The notes under the pieces are model-generated. The model was given only the letters and a program-made list of their open reading frames with translations. It ran no database searches and had not been told where the DNA came from. Source: Octadecabacter ascidiaceicola (GTDB lineage: Bacteria; Pseudomonadota; Alphaproteobacteria; Rhodobacterales; Rhodobacteraceae). Taken from it: 64,000 nucleotides of DNA. Each line of letters begins with the position of its first letter. Within the stretch, counting starts at the first letter, position 1. The stretch lies in the NCBI RefSeq assembly GCF_900185015.1, contig NZ_FXYD01000001.1, positions 496,001-560,000 of the forward strand, written 5' to 3'. Below are positions 49,601 to 57,694 of this stretch, piece by piece. The position numbers and the translations under genes are program-made.

Positions 49601-51786
49601 AATGTGCCGGAGTTCGCAAACGTGTTCGCATTCAACGTGACATCCTGAAGACTGGTCAACGTCCCCGTATTGGTGATGGCGCTTGAGTCGATCGTGGCTG
49701 TTTGCAGGGCGTAAATTGTACCGCTGTTGGCCATGGTCCCTGTTGTGTCGATATCCAAAAGCCCAGCCTGTGCTATGCCTTCGTTTACAAAGGATGCGGC
49801 TTTGATCCCGACAGTCTGCGCGACCATTTGTGCATCTGTTGCCGCCGAAAACGCGCCAGCGACATCAATGCCGATGACATCGTTAGATGACAGGCTGCCG
49901 CTGTTAGTCAGATCCGTTGTAGAGGCCAACGTCAGGCTATCGCCGCCATAGAGCGTGCCAGTGTTAACAAGAACGCCTGACGTGGTGGTGAGCGCCAAAG
50001 TTTCGGTGGCGGCCACGGTGCCGTTGTTTGTCAGGGTCGGTGCCGCAAAACGCACGATACGCGCCGTCAGACCTGAGCCCGCTGCAAACAACAAAGCCCC
50101 CGGGTTCGTCAGGTCAAAAACATCGGCCTGCACAACACCTGCGTTTGTAAACGAGTCCGCTGCATCCGTGGCCAGTGTAAGCTGACTGCCCAAAACTCCT
50201 GTCGCTTCGTTTGTGATATCGCCAGAGGTCGCTACCAAAGTTGTCGAATTGGTCGACCAAATGGTGCCACCGCTGGTCACGTCGGCGCCACTGACCATCG
50301 TGTCTGCACTGGTGATGATACCGCCGTCGAGGACACGCGCGGTGTCGAGCGCATCAAGGGTCACCGATGTTGTTGCAACAACGGCGCCCGCGATGGTCAT
50401 GTCTCCATCGGCGGACAGCGTAGCCGTATCAGCCGCTTGCAGCACAGCACTGCTGCCGACAGACAAATCTGATCCGGCGGTCAGCACCGCGTCACTTGTA
50501 ACTGCGACCTGCCCCAGCAGTGAAAGATCGGCTGCGGCCGTAATACCGATGGCGTCCGTCTGCATCACAGCATCCGCGCCGATAAGGACATCACCGGCTG
50601 TCGATGTGATCTCTAGAGCATTTTGCGCTGCGATGGCGGCAGAGATGTTATTCAGGCCTGCACTCTCAAGGCTGACGACGCCGCCCAAAAGCGCGCCATT
50701 TGCCTCGATCAAATTTCCGGACGTGATTTCTACAAGATCGCCGCCTTCGGACGCCACAACACCGCTTAGGTTAATCGGGCCCGTTGAAACAACCCGGACT
50801 GTTCGTGTTGCCCGGACTTGCGGCGTGTTGGTGGCCGTCGGCGCACCGATGCTCAACTGGCCACTTGCAGAGATTGAGATATCGCCCGTGGACGCCATCG
50901 TGCCATCGGTATGAACACCAACACCGCTTTCGGTGGCGATCATACGCATGGCGTTGGCATACATGCCGCCAAGCGCGCTGACATCCACAGATAGCAATGG
51001 TGCAGTTCCTTCACCGGCCTGTGGTGTGATGCCAGTCATGGTGCCCGTGGACGGATCATAGGTCCAATCGTAGGCAACTTCATTGGCGCCAGCGATCACA
51101 TTGATGCTGTCAGCGCGCATTGCCCCGTAGATTTCAGCGGCGCGGGCGATGACATCTACGCGACCCGTGTCCGAAAGGCCGATACGGCTACTTGGGTTCA
51201 TCCCGCCTGGGCCGACCCGCACAACGCCACGGCGCACGTCAAACCCGTCAAACGCTCCATTCGCATCAAAAACCGTCGTGCCAGTCGTCAACGTGGCGCG
51301 ATCTGTGTTGATAAATCCACAACCGTTACAGGTGATTCCAAACTCATTGGCCAGCACCACATCCATGTTTTCGCCAGCAACCTCTAGAATACCAGTGAGT
51401 TCAGACTCACTGCCGCCCACGATTTCACCAATCCAGAGGCCAGCTTCTTGGCCCGTTGCTAAATTCGGGTTTCCTTCGATAATCCCGCCAAGGCCAGATT
51501 GGGTGTTCGTTGCAGAGTTGTTGAGAATCACATCGCCGACAGAAAAAGAGTCGTAAACATCCTGGGAAACGCCATTACTGTTTGGCGTATTGATGTTGAT
51601 GACAGGCGTGCCATTTGCAGCAGATCCCACATGAGGGCGCACCCCATTGTCCGGCCCTATGAGAACGATATCCTGCGCAGCAAGAAGCGCCGGTTGCATT
51701 GTCAGCAACCCGCACAACACGACACTTACCGCATTGTTAAGGTTATGTTTCAAGACCTTAGGGTTGATACCAAACATGCCAAACAT
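43663..51786 (-). CDS. FhaB/CdiA-like TpsA exoprotein with variable C-terminal toxin-like module
   Basis: From ATG 51786 the protein has about 2707 residues. It has a signal peptide (VVLCGLLTMQPALLAAQ) and the TPS secretion domain with EGNPNLATG and ANEFGITCNGCGFINTDR (the NPNL and NPNGI-like motifs). A very long beta-helix of Gly/Ser/Asn/Thr repeats follows, with SGTLT-type and DATLNTG-type repeats most regular at 49300-50000. An ENN motif (FENNYLT) lies near residue 2217. The last ~145 residues (from about 44098) form a separate module with FDGPIYVREALPGE, SGQFLTPN and GNWQVFVPGG, which looks like a polymorphic toxin tip. TpsB lies directly upstream and its stop overlaps the in-frame TTG at 51804. 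Confidence 0.9.
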   Translation of the reverse strand: MFGMFGINPKVLKHNLNNAVSVVLCGLLTMQPALLAAQDIVLIGPDNGVRPHVGSAANGTPVININTPNSNGVSQDVYDSFSVGDVILNNSATNTQSGLGGIIEGNPNLATGQEAGLWIGEIVGGSESELTGILEVAGENMDVVLANEFGITCNGCGFINTDRATLTTGTTVFDANGAFDGFDVRRGVVRVGPGGMNPSSRIGLSDTGRVDVIARAAEIYGAMRADSINVIAGANEVAYDWTYDPSTGTMTGITPQAGEGTAPLLSVDVSALGGMYANAMRMIATESGVGVHTDGTMASTGDISISASGQLSIGAPTATNTPQVRATRTVRVVSTGPINLSGVVASEGGDLVEITSGNLIEANGALLGGVVSLESAGLNNISAAIAAQNALEITSTAGDVLIGADAVMQTDAIGITAAADLSLLGQVAVTSDAVLTAGSDLSVGSSAVLQAADTATLSADGDMTIAGAVVATTSVTLDALDTARVLDGGIITSADTMVSGADVTSGGTIWSTNSTTLVATSGDITNEATGVLGSQLTLATDAADSFTNAGVVQADVFDLTNPGALLFAAGSGLTARIVRFAAPTLTNNGTVAATETLALTTTSGVLVNTGTLYGGDSLTLASTTDLTNSGSLSSNDVIGIDVAGAFSAATDAQMVAQTVGIKAASFVNEGIAQAGLLDIDTTGTMANSGTIYALQTATIDSSAITNTGTLTSLQDVTLNANTFANSGTLTVGGLAAMTANDVINTGTLTMAQTATVSASSSFLNDGVLSAGQDATFTTGTFTNSGTLTVVQDATLNTGGFSNSDTLQVGQALALNSGAFTNSGTLIARTGLDVATTAALQSTGDILSGADLTLTSQGAMTVSGDVSAVDDINLASADMLTTDASGEISADTIKINASLNNGGSIQAIKELEIKADTLANSGALIASQLATITTTSGALTNAGTIYSDDRLVVVSAGQIANNGTIAAGQLVNLTAATGVSGSGDYLSVGDLYLTATSGNATFGGEVAAAESYISVGGNLNLGTTGVLSGGNIVSVVADGYGGTFTADAFGRIRSDGLTAVSLATESLSIASGETVQFGGDVLLDLGGSFANAGLFQTDGAFELLSSGNITNAGGTIAAGSDLTLRTDDTVTNDEGTIASAGSVLIAGLGTTHAAALNNYSGVVAATGGDMVLRADVIENSRPDPTIISTDTLVTTVIGNVTTRDERTVQTAGFVDVPAQIWASNNLLIQAGTVTNSYSSIEAGGDLTIIANRLNNVGTDLTTEQVVYEDTVTAQRYCKLRIIVCIIRGTRYITTTAVVQTDTWVSSTTQSELRSGGDLVISAGVVNNTSVSEAGATGLTAPAMSLPAGSVGPLVDAVELTALATSLGAASTPAIDDIVANTNFGTDPNLGVDTGTVGLLSGPNTPGVDDPDIMTTGSVGTTVNVGESTFAETDPAYATMSGFLTSNYLMGVGRLEFRDELVNALTAPRGPAGAINLAPFDFAVAFDGVGLPDGLFGEGAPYALDGSGQLIVLADDIFGNGGAFIASGDILLAATNSITLNGTQLSGQDITLNTATGAITFGGFDNALGLSGGDTVASLFDETSSNPDLVSNVVNIPTAINATGTLSISSATDLTLIGTQLNSGGDMILQSGGDMVVGALTQVLREDREGGEFFYSEANVASFSSGNDLVMNSDASITLYGTELTAAGDITVTAAQDLTLAAATTQFHESFSSESGGWFSSFSDQYARDTVTNIGAQVTAGGDLALSAEEGNLTLAGADLTAGGDALLNSTNGDILLGTYTDVDSESYSYSSSLLGGLLSSAAQTSSVEQISSGTDTLAGVDLTVVSGADTVLTGGGLTAGGRLSIQTGGDFTVEAAVLSNSFQSFSSEMGVVLATTETTTIYEESADYATISGGSYSFDIGGKASLTIYEQAGVDTPNPSDLFPAELLALDGIAIVSDELAYEYFHEETQALSPVFKALVSIVVTQGIGGFGGSLLGITETSSTFLNALATGIDSFAVNFAVEGFDGIVSGDFDLGDILEGAVFAGVSSGLTAGINLDTLGIELGDAAGTSLLGFGNGNFSLTEILEGVVDNTLTSGLSSAIYGTDFGDSFVAGMGQTLVSLAQSDIQNVIGETYIAGSLGNVVSHVALGCAVAELGGADCAAGAAGALAEQLYTAQLGDAAPAYGTAEYFAWKEANSQQIALVGAVVGWVISGGEAENVSAASGYAVSAFENNYLTEKQRERADELLNVLDGFTRARNYCGVSSCQVDQDLINALEALGIMDHGLRVGPNNYFLLTSLANQYDAAITDAINALKLDSLNNTNAMLASCAGSTVSTTCASNLDEAEKFLTWESENWGDSRGMFTVGSDTLDQNLEYGRDLDQLIVSEMREVQSGGQSMLDARINIVTRASSYDGGMNLFMSGITAAGVGLVCFGTAGTGCALAAGAAVIGQGDELIDGAVTVVNGTPTQNPTEAMLIAAGATPEQAIQIESWIDAGAMVVDLGGGVLIAVKGGRVIDDVLTISGPRATADDVTVVNVGDIPTGLVDDVVGVPNTGVNVELPNGVSVNGTQAADDILAPPAPTTRYEVSPAQAEQYLLDMGIPPGQAQSFVESFDGPIYVREALPGETFGAYGGVNAGDAPSGQFLTPNAAGQTPEQVIDNLALPEGNPATQLNAATINQPIGVLEGLIAPQSWNGGVSGGNWQVFVPGGSAYGTHPPVTLGPVLDVLE

Positions 51787-51800
51787 GCCAAACTCTTTCC

Positions 51801-53513
51801 TCAAAACTCTTTGCGCAATTCAAACCGCATCACAGTGCGAGAATCTTCGAACGCTGACGTCGTATTGGGTGCGTTTTCATCGGGGCGACTTAGCGCATGT
51901 GCCACCCCTACACTTAATGTTGTGTCAGCACCAAAATCGAAATCAGCGCCCACGGATACACCGATTAGAACCCGCTGGTTCCATTCGCGCAACCGTGACG
52001 GGTTAATATAGCCAAAATCCAACCCAGCATTGAATTTGTACGTGCCCAATTCCCAGCTTTGGCTGGGCCATTCCAGCGTATTACGCAGGTAGAACCCGTC
52101 ATCACCATACATGCTGTCTTCATGAAACCCGCGCACCGTGCTCCAGCTGCCAATAGACAGTTGCTCCGAACTTGGCAGCACGTCAGGTGATGCCTGTCCT
52201 TCCAGACGCGCCCGCCAGGTAATACCCGTTTCAGCAACGGGACGCGCGTAATCAAGCCGCGCAGACCAGACGATAAAGTCAGGGTCAACGATACTGCTCA
52301 CTCCGATGTTGGATCCGAGTGCGCCAAGTCCAAACCGCAACCCTGTGTTCCACTTGAATTCGCCGTTCTCCATCGTCTGTTCACCGCGTAGGCCAAGATG
52401 ACCGATCGTGAGATTGCGTCGTTGAGTCGTCAATTCAACGCCTTCGATGAAACTGCGCGACTGGGTGATCTCCACGCCGCCCGTAGCGTAAAATTTGCTT
52501 GTCTGATCGCGACTTAACAACACCTCTGTGCTGTAGCCGAAGCTCACGCTGTCGCCTTCAACGGTATAACTTTGATTAATCCCTACGACTGGAAGTCGGT
52601 ACTGACTTCCAGACAATGAAAACGAATGCGCCCAATCTCCAACTGGAACACCCCAGTCAAACGCCAAGGATTCCGAAAAGCGGCTGTTTCTGCTGTCAAA
52701 CAATGTCGTGGACAACGTGACGCTGAATTCATCGTTACGGTTCGCCAAATTATCGTAGCCGAAGGTCAGACCACCTTTAAACTCGCCTGTGGCCTCTTGT
52801 CCCTGGTTGCTCAGGGTTGATGACAATGACCACGGGCGCCCGTCTTGTACCGCAACCGCGACCAAACTATCACCCGGTTTGGTACCAGGAATGAAATTTG
52901 CTTCTGCGGATGCAGACGCCGGTCCATTCAGATTGTCATAGCCTTGTTCCAGCTCTCGCAAATCCAACAAAGCGCCAGGCCCAACGGGGAAGGCCGTTGT
53001 CAGGCGGGCGTCTGCAGCACTACCGTCGCCATAAACGAAGTCTTCAATCACGCCTGCGATGACAGCGATCTCAAGATCACCGTCAGAGACATCTTGTTCG
53101 GGCAAATAGGCACGTGTCGTGATCAACCCAATATCTTGATACTCGATATTGATGGTGTTCAATGCCGCGCCGATATCAGTTGCGGTTGCGCAGGTTCCAA
53201 TCAAGCGATCAGCTGCCTTGGGACGTGGCCCCGCGTTTTCCCATCCGGTAATGAGTATTTCTGACAAGTCAAAACAAGGGCCACCTGCGCCGACGGTCAA
53301 CAGATCTACGTCTGGTGCGACGATACCGTCACCGGCTGGGCCATCCGTTTGCTGTGGTTCTAAATCGGGCAGGTTGTCGCGTGCAGCTTGGGTTTGAATC
53401 GCATCATCAATCAGGGCTTGATCTGCTGTCGAAATGGGCTGGGCGGTAGCAGACCCTGCGATCGCCGATACGACCACTGCAATCACTGTAAAATTCAAAG
53501 CGGAATTCATCAT
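51801..53513 (-). CDS. TpsB outer-membrane transporter (FhaC/ShlB family)
   Basis: The 570-residue protein has a signal peptide (LNFTVIAVVVSAIAGSATA), an N-terminal helix, a POTRA region of about 150 residues (EILITGWENAG, DIGLITTRAYLPEQDV), and a C-terminal 16-strand barrel ending ELRKEF with the terminal Phe. It exports the TpsA exoprotein. It overlaps IalB upstream as ATGA and is directly followed by the TpsA gene. Confidence 0.93.
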   Translation of the reverse strand: MMNSALNFTVIAVVVSAIAGSATAQPISTADQALIDDAIQTQAARDNLPDLEPQQTDGPAGDGIVAPDVDLLTVGAGGPCFDLSEILITGWENAGPRPKAADRLIGTCATATDIGAALNTINIEYQDIGLITTRAYLPEQDVSDGDLEIAVIAGVIEDFVYGDGSAADARLTTAFPVGPGALLDLRELEQGYDNLNGPASASAEANFIPGTKPGDSLVAVAVQDGRPWSLSSTLSNQGQEATGEFKGGLTFGYDNLANRNDEFSVTLSTTLFDSRNSRFSESLAFDWGVPVGDWAHSFSLSGSQYRLPVVGINQSYTVEGDSVSFGYSTEVLLSRDQTSKFYATGGVEITQSRSFIEGVELTTQRRNLTIGHLGLRGEQTMENGEFKWNTGLRFGLGALGSNIGVSSIVDPDFIVWSARLDYARPVAETGITWRARLEGQASPDVLPSSEQLSIGSWSTVRGFHEDSMYGDDGFYLRNTLEWPSQSWELGTYKFNAGLDFGYINPSRLREWNQRVLIGVSVGADFDFGADTTLSVGVAHALSRPDENAPNTTSAFEDSRTVMRFELRKEF

Positions 53514-54028
53514 TGCTGTCGTTCATACTCACGCCATGCTGCGCTGAAGCCCCGCAAGGAAACTGGAAACTCTACAGCGCGATCACGACCGACCCATACG
53601 CGAAACCGGGCGTCTAACCCGCGGCGGAACGCAGACAAGGCCTGACCGGAAACTTCAAACCCGGCATAGCAGGCCTGCACGTCGCAGATTTCATAGAGCA
53701 CCCGAAAGGGGCGGCGCGCATCCACCCGTAATTCAACCCCGGGCGCAAGATAGACGCCCAAAGGGACGGTCACGACACCGAAGTGTTTACGGCCATCTTC
53801 GCTCGCGGAAATGTTCAACAAGAAGGCCTGCTCTTCGTCGCCATCAACGCCGACTGCTTGGCTTAACTGACACAGACGGTCGCCGGATGTTTGCGTGGTG
53901 CAAATTACCGACCAGTCCCCAAAAACCTCAGTGGTGAATGAAGACGTATCAGGCGCAGATACCTCTTGGGCAGCCAACGCGCCGCCCAGTCCGAACATCA
54001 AAACAAAAATAATTAACCCACGCATCAT
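53510..54028 (-). CDS. Invasion-associated locus B (IalB)-like protein
   Basis: The 172-residue protein has a signal peptide (RGLIIFVLMFGLGGALAAQE) and the IalB pattern: VFGDWSVICTT, then CQLSQAV, and CDVQACYAGFEV with further Cys. ATG 54028 follows AGGGG. IalB proteins are periplasmic or outer-membrane-associated in alphaproteobacteria and their function is unclear. It is coupled to TpsB by ATGA and preceded 11 bp earlier by the Sel1 gene. A role with the TPS system is inferred from the operon. Confidence 0.85.
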   Translation of the reverse strand: MMRGLIIFVLMFGLGGALAAQEVSAPDTSSFTTEVFGDWSVICTTQTSGDRLCQLSQAVGVDGDEEQAFLLNISASEDGRKHFGVVTVPLGVYLAPGVELRVDARRPFRVLYEICDVQACYAGFEVSGQALSAFRRGLDARFRVWVGRDRAVEFPVSLRGFSAAWREYERQQ

Positions 54029-54039
54029 AACCCCTGCGA

Positions 54040-54861
54040 TTACTCGCCGTCGGGTTGCGCCGGTGAAGCTGCGTGCCAATTGCGCGCGATGGTCTGCGCA
54101 CGGATTAGTGCATCGGCATCAAGTTGCGCGCCGATCTCGTCGCGTAATGAGCGCGCTTCGTCAACGCCACGCACCGATGCCAGGTTGGCGTAGGCATGGG
54201 CCTGTTCCAAGTCTTGATCAACACCTGTCCCAGCAAAGTAGGCACGTGCAAGTTCATACAGGCCAAGGGGGTTACCGAACGCCGCCGTGCGTCCGAACAA
54301 TTCACTTGAACGCTGCATATCGACAGGCGTTCCGACGCCGTCACGATACGCGGCAGCCAGATAATTGGTTGCCGCGATATGGTCTGATGACGAAGCTGCC
54401 TCCCAAAGTGTTAGCGCCTCTGCATCATCTTTTGTCACCCCCTTGCCTTCGGCGTAAAGAAGACCGCAATTGAACTGTCCGTTCGCATCACCGGTTTCTG
54501 CCGCCGCGCAGATAAGCTCTGCGGCCCGCTCGAAATCCTGAAGGACGAATTCACCGCCCAAATACATCAGCCCCAATCGGTTTTGCGCCAGTGCGCTTTG
54601 ATCCTCGGCAGCCAATGCGTAAAGAGAGGCGGCGCGGCGCATATCTAGATCTGTACCGAGTCCCAGTTCGAACAGGCGGCCTAGGTAAAAGGCCCCGTTT
54701 GGGTCGCCCGCATCATAGGCCGCTTGGAACAGCTGTGCCGCCTCTTGAACGTCCCCGGCTTCAAGCGCCGTGATCCCGTTGGGCACATCGGCAAAAGCCA
54801 TACTCGCGGCCATAGCAGTAACAACAGTAAGTCCGCAGGGGAACTTAGAAAAATAAGTCAA
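54040..54861 (-). CDS. Sel1-repeat protein heading the TPS operon
   Basis: The likely start is TTG 54861 (GGAG 8 bases upstream), giving 273 residues with a signal peptide (YFSKFPCGLTVVTAMAASMAFA). About six Sel1-like repeats follow (AQLFQAAYDAGDPNGAFYLG, LYALAAEDQSALAQNRLGLMYLGG, LWEAASSSDHIAATNYLAAAYRDG, and similar). Sel1 proteins are adaptor-type helical repeats. A longer upstream start is open but has no matching signal. It is the first gene of the Sel1-IalB-TpsB-TpsA-immunity operon. Confidence 0.85.
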   Translation of the reverse strand: MTYFSKFPCGLTVVTAMAASMAFADVPNGITALEAGDVQEAAQLFQAAYDAGDPNGAFYLGRLFELGLGTDLDMRRAASLYALAAEDQSALAQNRLGLMYLGGEFVLQDFERAAELICAAAETGDANGQFNCGLLYAEGKGVTKDDAEALTLWEAASSSDHIAATNYLAAAYRDGVGTPVDMQRSSELFGRTAAFGNPLGLYELARAYFAGTGVDQDLEQAHAYANLASVRGVDEARSLRDEIGAQLDADALIRAQTIARNWHAASPAQPDGE

Positions 54862-55204
54862 ATCAATACTCCAAGGGTAAGCACAAGTGTTGGCGATGTG
54901 TTGAAGGAATAAAGATTTCGTTAACAATTGCAACCCAGACGCGAACTTAATGCGGCCCCAGACATGCGGGCAAGCGGCTAAAGTGTATTCGGCGCTTTTA
55001 AGGGTCGAAATACAGAAACGATCTCGAGGATGATGAGGTCAATGTCATAGGGCTTCCGACGTCATTATAGGGCTGGAGGGTTGGCGTCGTGTTTTGGAAA
55101 CATTGCAAGCTCGTTTGATCAAGATTCTTAGCTCACGGAACCTCACCCTTATTTGAAAGGTGCCAAACCGAGACTCTGAGCCTTCGGCACTAATAGAAGC
55201 GCCT
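54862..55204 (-). promoter_or_regulatory. Upstream region of the TPS operon
   Basis: These 343 bases contain no credible gene. They should hold the promoter of the Sel1-led operon reading leftwards, and the 3' end region of the SDR gene reading leftwards from 55205. I see no clear promoter boxes or hairpin with a T-run. Confidence 0.35.
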
Positions 55205-55984
55205 TTATTTCGCTGTGAACCCTCCGTCCACCATCAGGAGTTGCCCGGTGACATAGGTGGAGGCATCCGAACACAGGAACAGAATTGGCCCGTCGATATC
55301 GCCCATAGTGCCGTTGCGACCGACGCATGTCTGCGCAGCATTGCGCGCTGATCGGGCATCATCTTCAAAGACGGTAGCCGTCAGTTTTGTTGGGAAAAAA
55401 CCGGGACCAATGGCGTTTGCCGTAATGCCATCACGTGACCAAGCTTCGGCCATAGCGCGGGTCATTTGGACGATGCCAGCCTTGGTTGTACCGTAAGCGA
55501 TTCCGGCGGGAAACGCCCGTGTGGCTTGAAGCGAAGCGAAATTAACGATCCGCCCCCAACCCTTTGCACGCATTGCTGGCACAAAGGCCTGTGACAGGAA
55601 AAACGGCGCACTAAGGTTGAGCGCAAGGGTCTGGTCCCAGCCCTCTGGCGTCACATCATCGGCGGGTTCGCGGGTGTTTATGCCCGCAGCATGCACAAGA
55701 ATGTCGGGTGCGCCAAACGGCGTTGAGATATCCTGCGCTGTTTGCGCAAGGTTGGCTCGATCGCCCACATCCGCGACGACACGGGCGGCGGATGCACCGA
55801 TTTCTTTGCACAGGCTGTCGAGAGGATCCGCACTGCGCGCGACCGCCACAACGCGCGCGCCTGCCGCCGCAAGTGTGAGCGTTGCACGCCGCCCAAGGCC
55901 CGAGCTGGCCCCAGTGATGCAAGCGACTTTACCGGTCAGGTCGAAAAGGTCTCCCGGCTCTCGCATATGGCCCAAATTTGCCAT
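55205..55984 (-). CDS. SDR family oxidoreductase
   Basis: The 259-residue classical short-chain dehydrogenase has the NAD(P) motif TGASSGLG at 24-31, NAG-type HAAG near 98-101, the active site S151, Y164 and K168 (SLQATRAFPAGIAYGTTK), and ends MVDGGF. It oxidises or reduces an alcohol/ketone. The GMC gene upstream overlaps it as TAATG, so they act as a pair. Substrate unknown. Confidence 0.92.
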   Translation of the reverse strand: MANLGHMREPGDLFDLTGKVACITGASSGLGRRATLTLAAAGARVVAVARSADPLDSLCKEIGASAARVVADVGDRANLAQTAQDISTPFGAPDILVHAAGINTREPADDVTPEGWDQTLALNLSAPFFLSQAFVPAMRAKGWGRIVNFASLQATRAFPAGIAYGTTKAGIVQMTRAMAEAWSRDGITANAIGPGFFPTKLTATVFEDDARSARNAAQTCVGRNGTMGDIDGPILFLCSDASTYVTGQLLMVDGGFTAK

Positions 55985-57582
55985 TAGGCGTGGTCTTCCA
56001 GAATAAGATCGCTCGCTTTTTCGCCAATCATGATCGCCGGAGCATTTGTATTGCCTGACACGATTTCAGGCATGATCGAGCAGTCGGCCACTCTGAGCCC
56101 GCTAATTCCGTGAACGCGCAACCGAGCGTCCACAACGGCGGCTGAATCGCTGCCCATCTTGCAGGTGCCCGTCGGGTGATAAATCGACGCGGTATTATCA
56201 CGGACCCAATCCAACGTGGCGTCGTAATCATCCATGGGCAAATCAGCGGAGGGGCGGAACTCTTCCGAGATTTTAGCGGCGAGCGGCTCCTGCTGGGCAA
56301 TCGTGCGCGCGATATTAACGCCGGCAACGATGGTTTTGCGATCGTTCTCGGTCGACAGATAGTTAGGATTGATTGCCGGGTATTGCCGCGGATCGGGGCC
56401 TTTTAGGCGAATTTCGCCAGTAGATTCGGGGCGAAGCTGACAGACTGACATCGTAAACGCGCTGAACTTATCCGCACCTTTCCCGGGGTTCTCCGCCGAA
56501 AGGGGCTGCACGTGGAACTGGATATCGGGTGTGGCCACTTCGGGTCGCGTTTTGAAGAAACCCGTTGCAAGACTTGCCGCCATTGCCATCGGACCTGTGC
56601 GGGTCAGGATGTATTTCAACCCGATCTTGGCTTGACCGAACAGCGTGGCGACTTCGTCATTCAACGTGGGTTCATTGCACTTGTAGACCAGCCGCGCTTG
56701 CAGATGGTCTTGAAGGTTCTTGCCCACGCCCTTGAGATCTGTGTGAACGTCAATGCCGTGCTCTTGCAAGTGACCGGCGTCACCAATGCCCGAAAGCATC
56801 AACAGTTGCGGCGAGTTGATCGCGCCGCCACATAAGATGACCTCTTTGTTGGCAGTAACGATCTGCTCGCGCCCACTCCGGTCCGTGTAGGTCACGCCCG
56901 TGGCGCGTTTACCGTCGAGGGTGACTTTATTAACAGCAGCGTGGGTAATGATGCGCAGATTCTCGCGAGATCGGGCTGGCTTCAGGAATGCAACCGCCGA
57001 ACTACAACGGCGTCCATTACGGGCAGTAAGCTGAAAGAAACCTACCCCTTCCTGAACAGCCCCATTGTAGTCGGGGTTATAGGCATAGCCGGCCGCCTGC
57101 GCAGCTTTGACCCAAGCGTCGGTGATAGGTCGGTGGATCCTAATATCAGAAACTGAAAGAGGCCCGTCACTACCATGAAACTCATCCGCGCCGCGCATGT
57201 TGTTTTCGGAGCGTTTAAACAGTGGCAGGACATCGTCCCAACTCCAGCCAGCGTTCCCCATTTGCGCCCAGCGATCATAGTCTTGCGGCTGGCCACGGAC
57301 ATACAACAACCCGTTCAGGGAAGACGACCCGCCCAACACCTTACCCCTCGGCCATTCGATCGAGCGATTGTTCAGCCCAGGATCGGCCTCCGTTTTGTAG
57401 CACCAGTCAACCTTCGGATTGTGAATCGTGCGGAAGTAACCGACGGGAATGTGGATCCAAGGATTCGTATCGGGCCCACCCGCTTCAAGCAGGGTGACAG
57501 TGTTACTTGGGTTGGCACTTAACCGGTTCGCCAAGACGCATCCCGCAGAACCTGCACCGACAATAACATAGTCTGTTTTCAC
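55984..57582 (-). CDS. GMC-family FAD oxidoreductase (choline-dehydrogenase-like)
   Basis: The 532-residue flavoprotein starts at GTG 57582 after AAGGAG. It has the FAD motif GAGSAGCVLANRLS, the GMC signature GKVLGGSSSLNGLLYVRGQ, GAINSPQLLMLSGIG, and the catalytic His in SIYHPTGTCKMG and the final NTNAPAIMIGEK. It oxidises primary alcohols, but which substrate is used is not evident. It pairs with the SDR and is divergent from the TRAP genes. Confidence 0.94.
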   Translation of the reverse strand: MKTDYVIVGAGSAGCVLANRLSANPSNTVTLLEAGGPDTNPWIHIPVGYFRTIHNPKVDWCYKTEADPGLNNRSIEWPRGKVLGGSSSLNGLLYVRGQPQDYDRWAQMGNAGWSWDDVLPLFKRSENNMRGADEFHGSDGPLSVSDIRIHRPITDAWVKAAQAAGYAYNPDYNGAVQEGVGFFQLTARNGRRCSSAVAFLKPARSRENLRIITHAAVNKVTLDGKRATGVTYTDRSGREQIVTANKEVILCGGAINSPQLLMLSGIGDAGHLQEHGIDVHTDLKGVGKNLQDHLQARLVYKCNEPTLNDEVATLFGQAKIGLKYILTRTGPMAMAASLATGFFKTRPEVATPDIQFHVQPLSAENPGKGADKFSAFTMSVCQLRPESTGEIRLKGPDPRQYPAINPNYLSTENDRKTIVAGVNIARTIAQQEPLAAKISEEFRPSADLPMDDYDATLDWVRDNTASIYHPTGTCKMGSDSAAVVDARLRVHGISGLRVADCSIMPEIVSGNTNAPAIMIGEKASDLILEDHA

Positions 57583-57694
57583 ACTTGGCTCCTTGCTCAC
57601 GAATTTGGCGAATTGAAAAAAACGCTTGCCTAAGTGACATAATGAAGCCCAAGATTGAGACTTCAAGTATCATTTTTGGAAAGGGAGGAAAAAA

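Noticed and set aside
46000-50100. Internal repeats of the exoprotein as a tandem DNA repeat
   Set aside because: The repeats are at the protein level with diverged DNA, as normal for filamentous haemagglutinins.
45566-50914. Several Ser/Pro/Val-rich plus-strand frames opposite the exoprotein
   Set aside because: They mirror the beta-helix repeats of the exoprotein and have no independent evidence.
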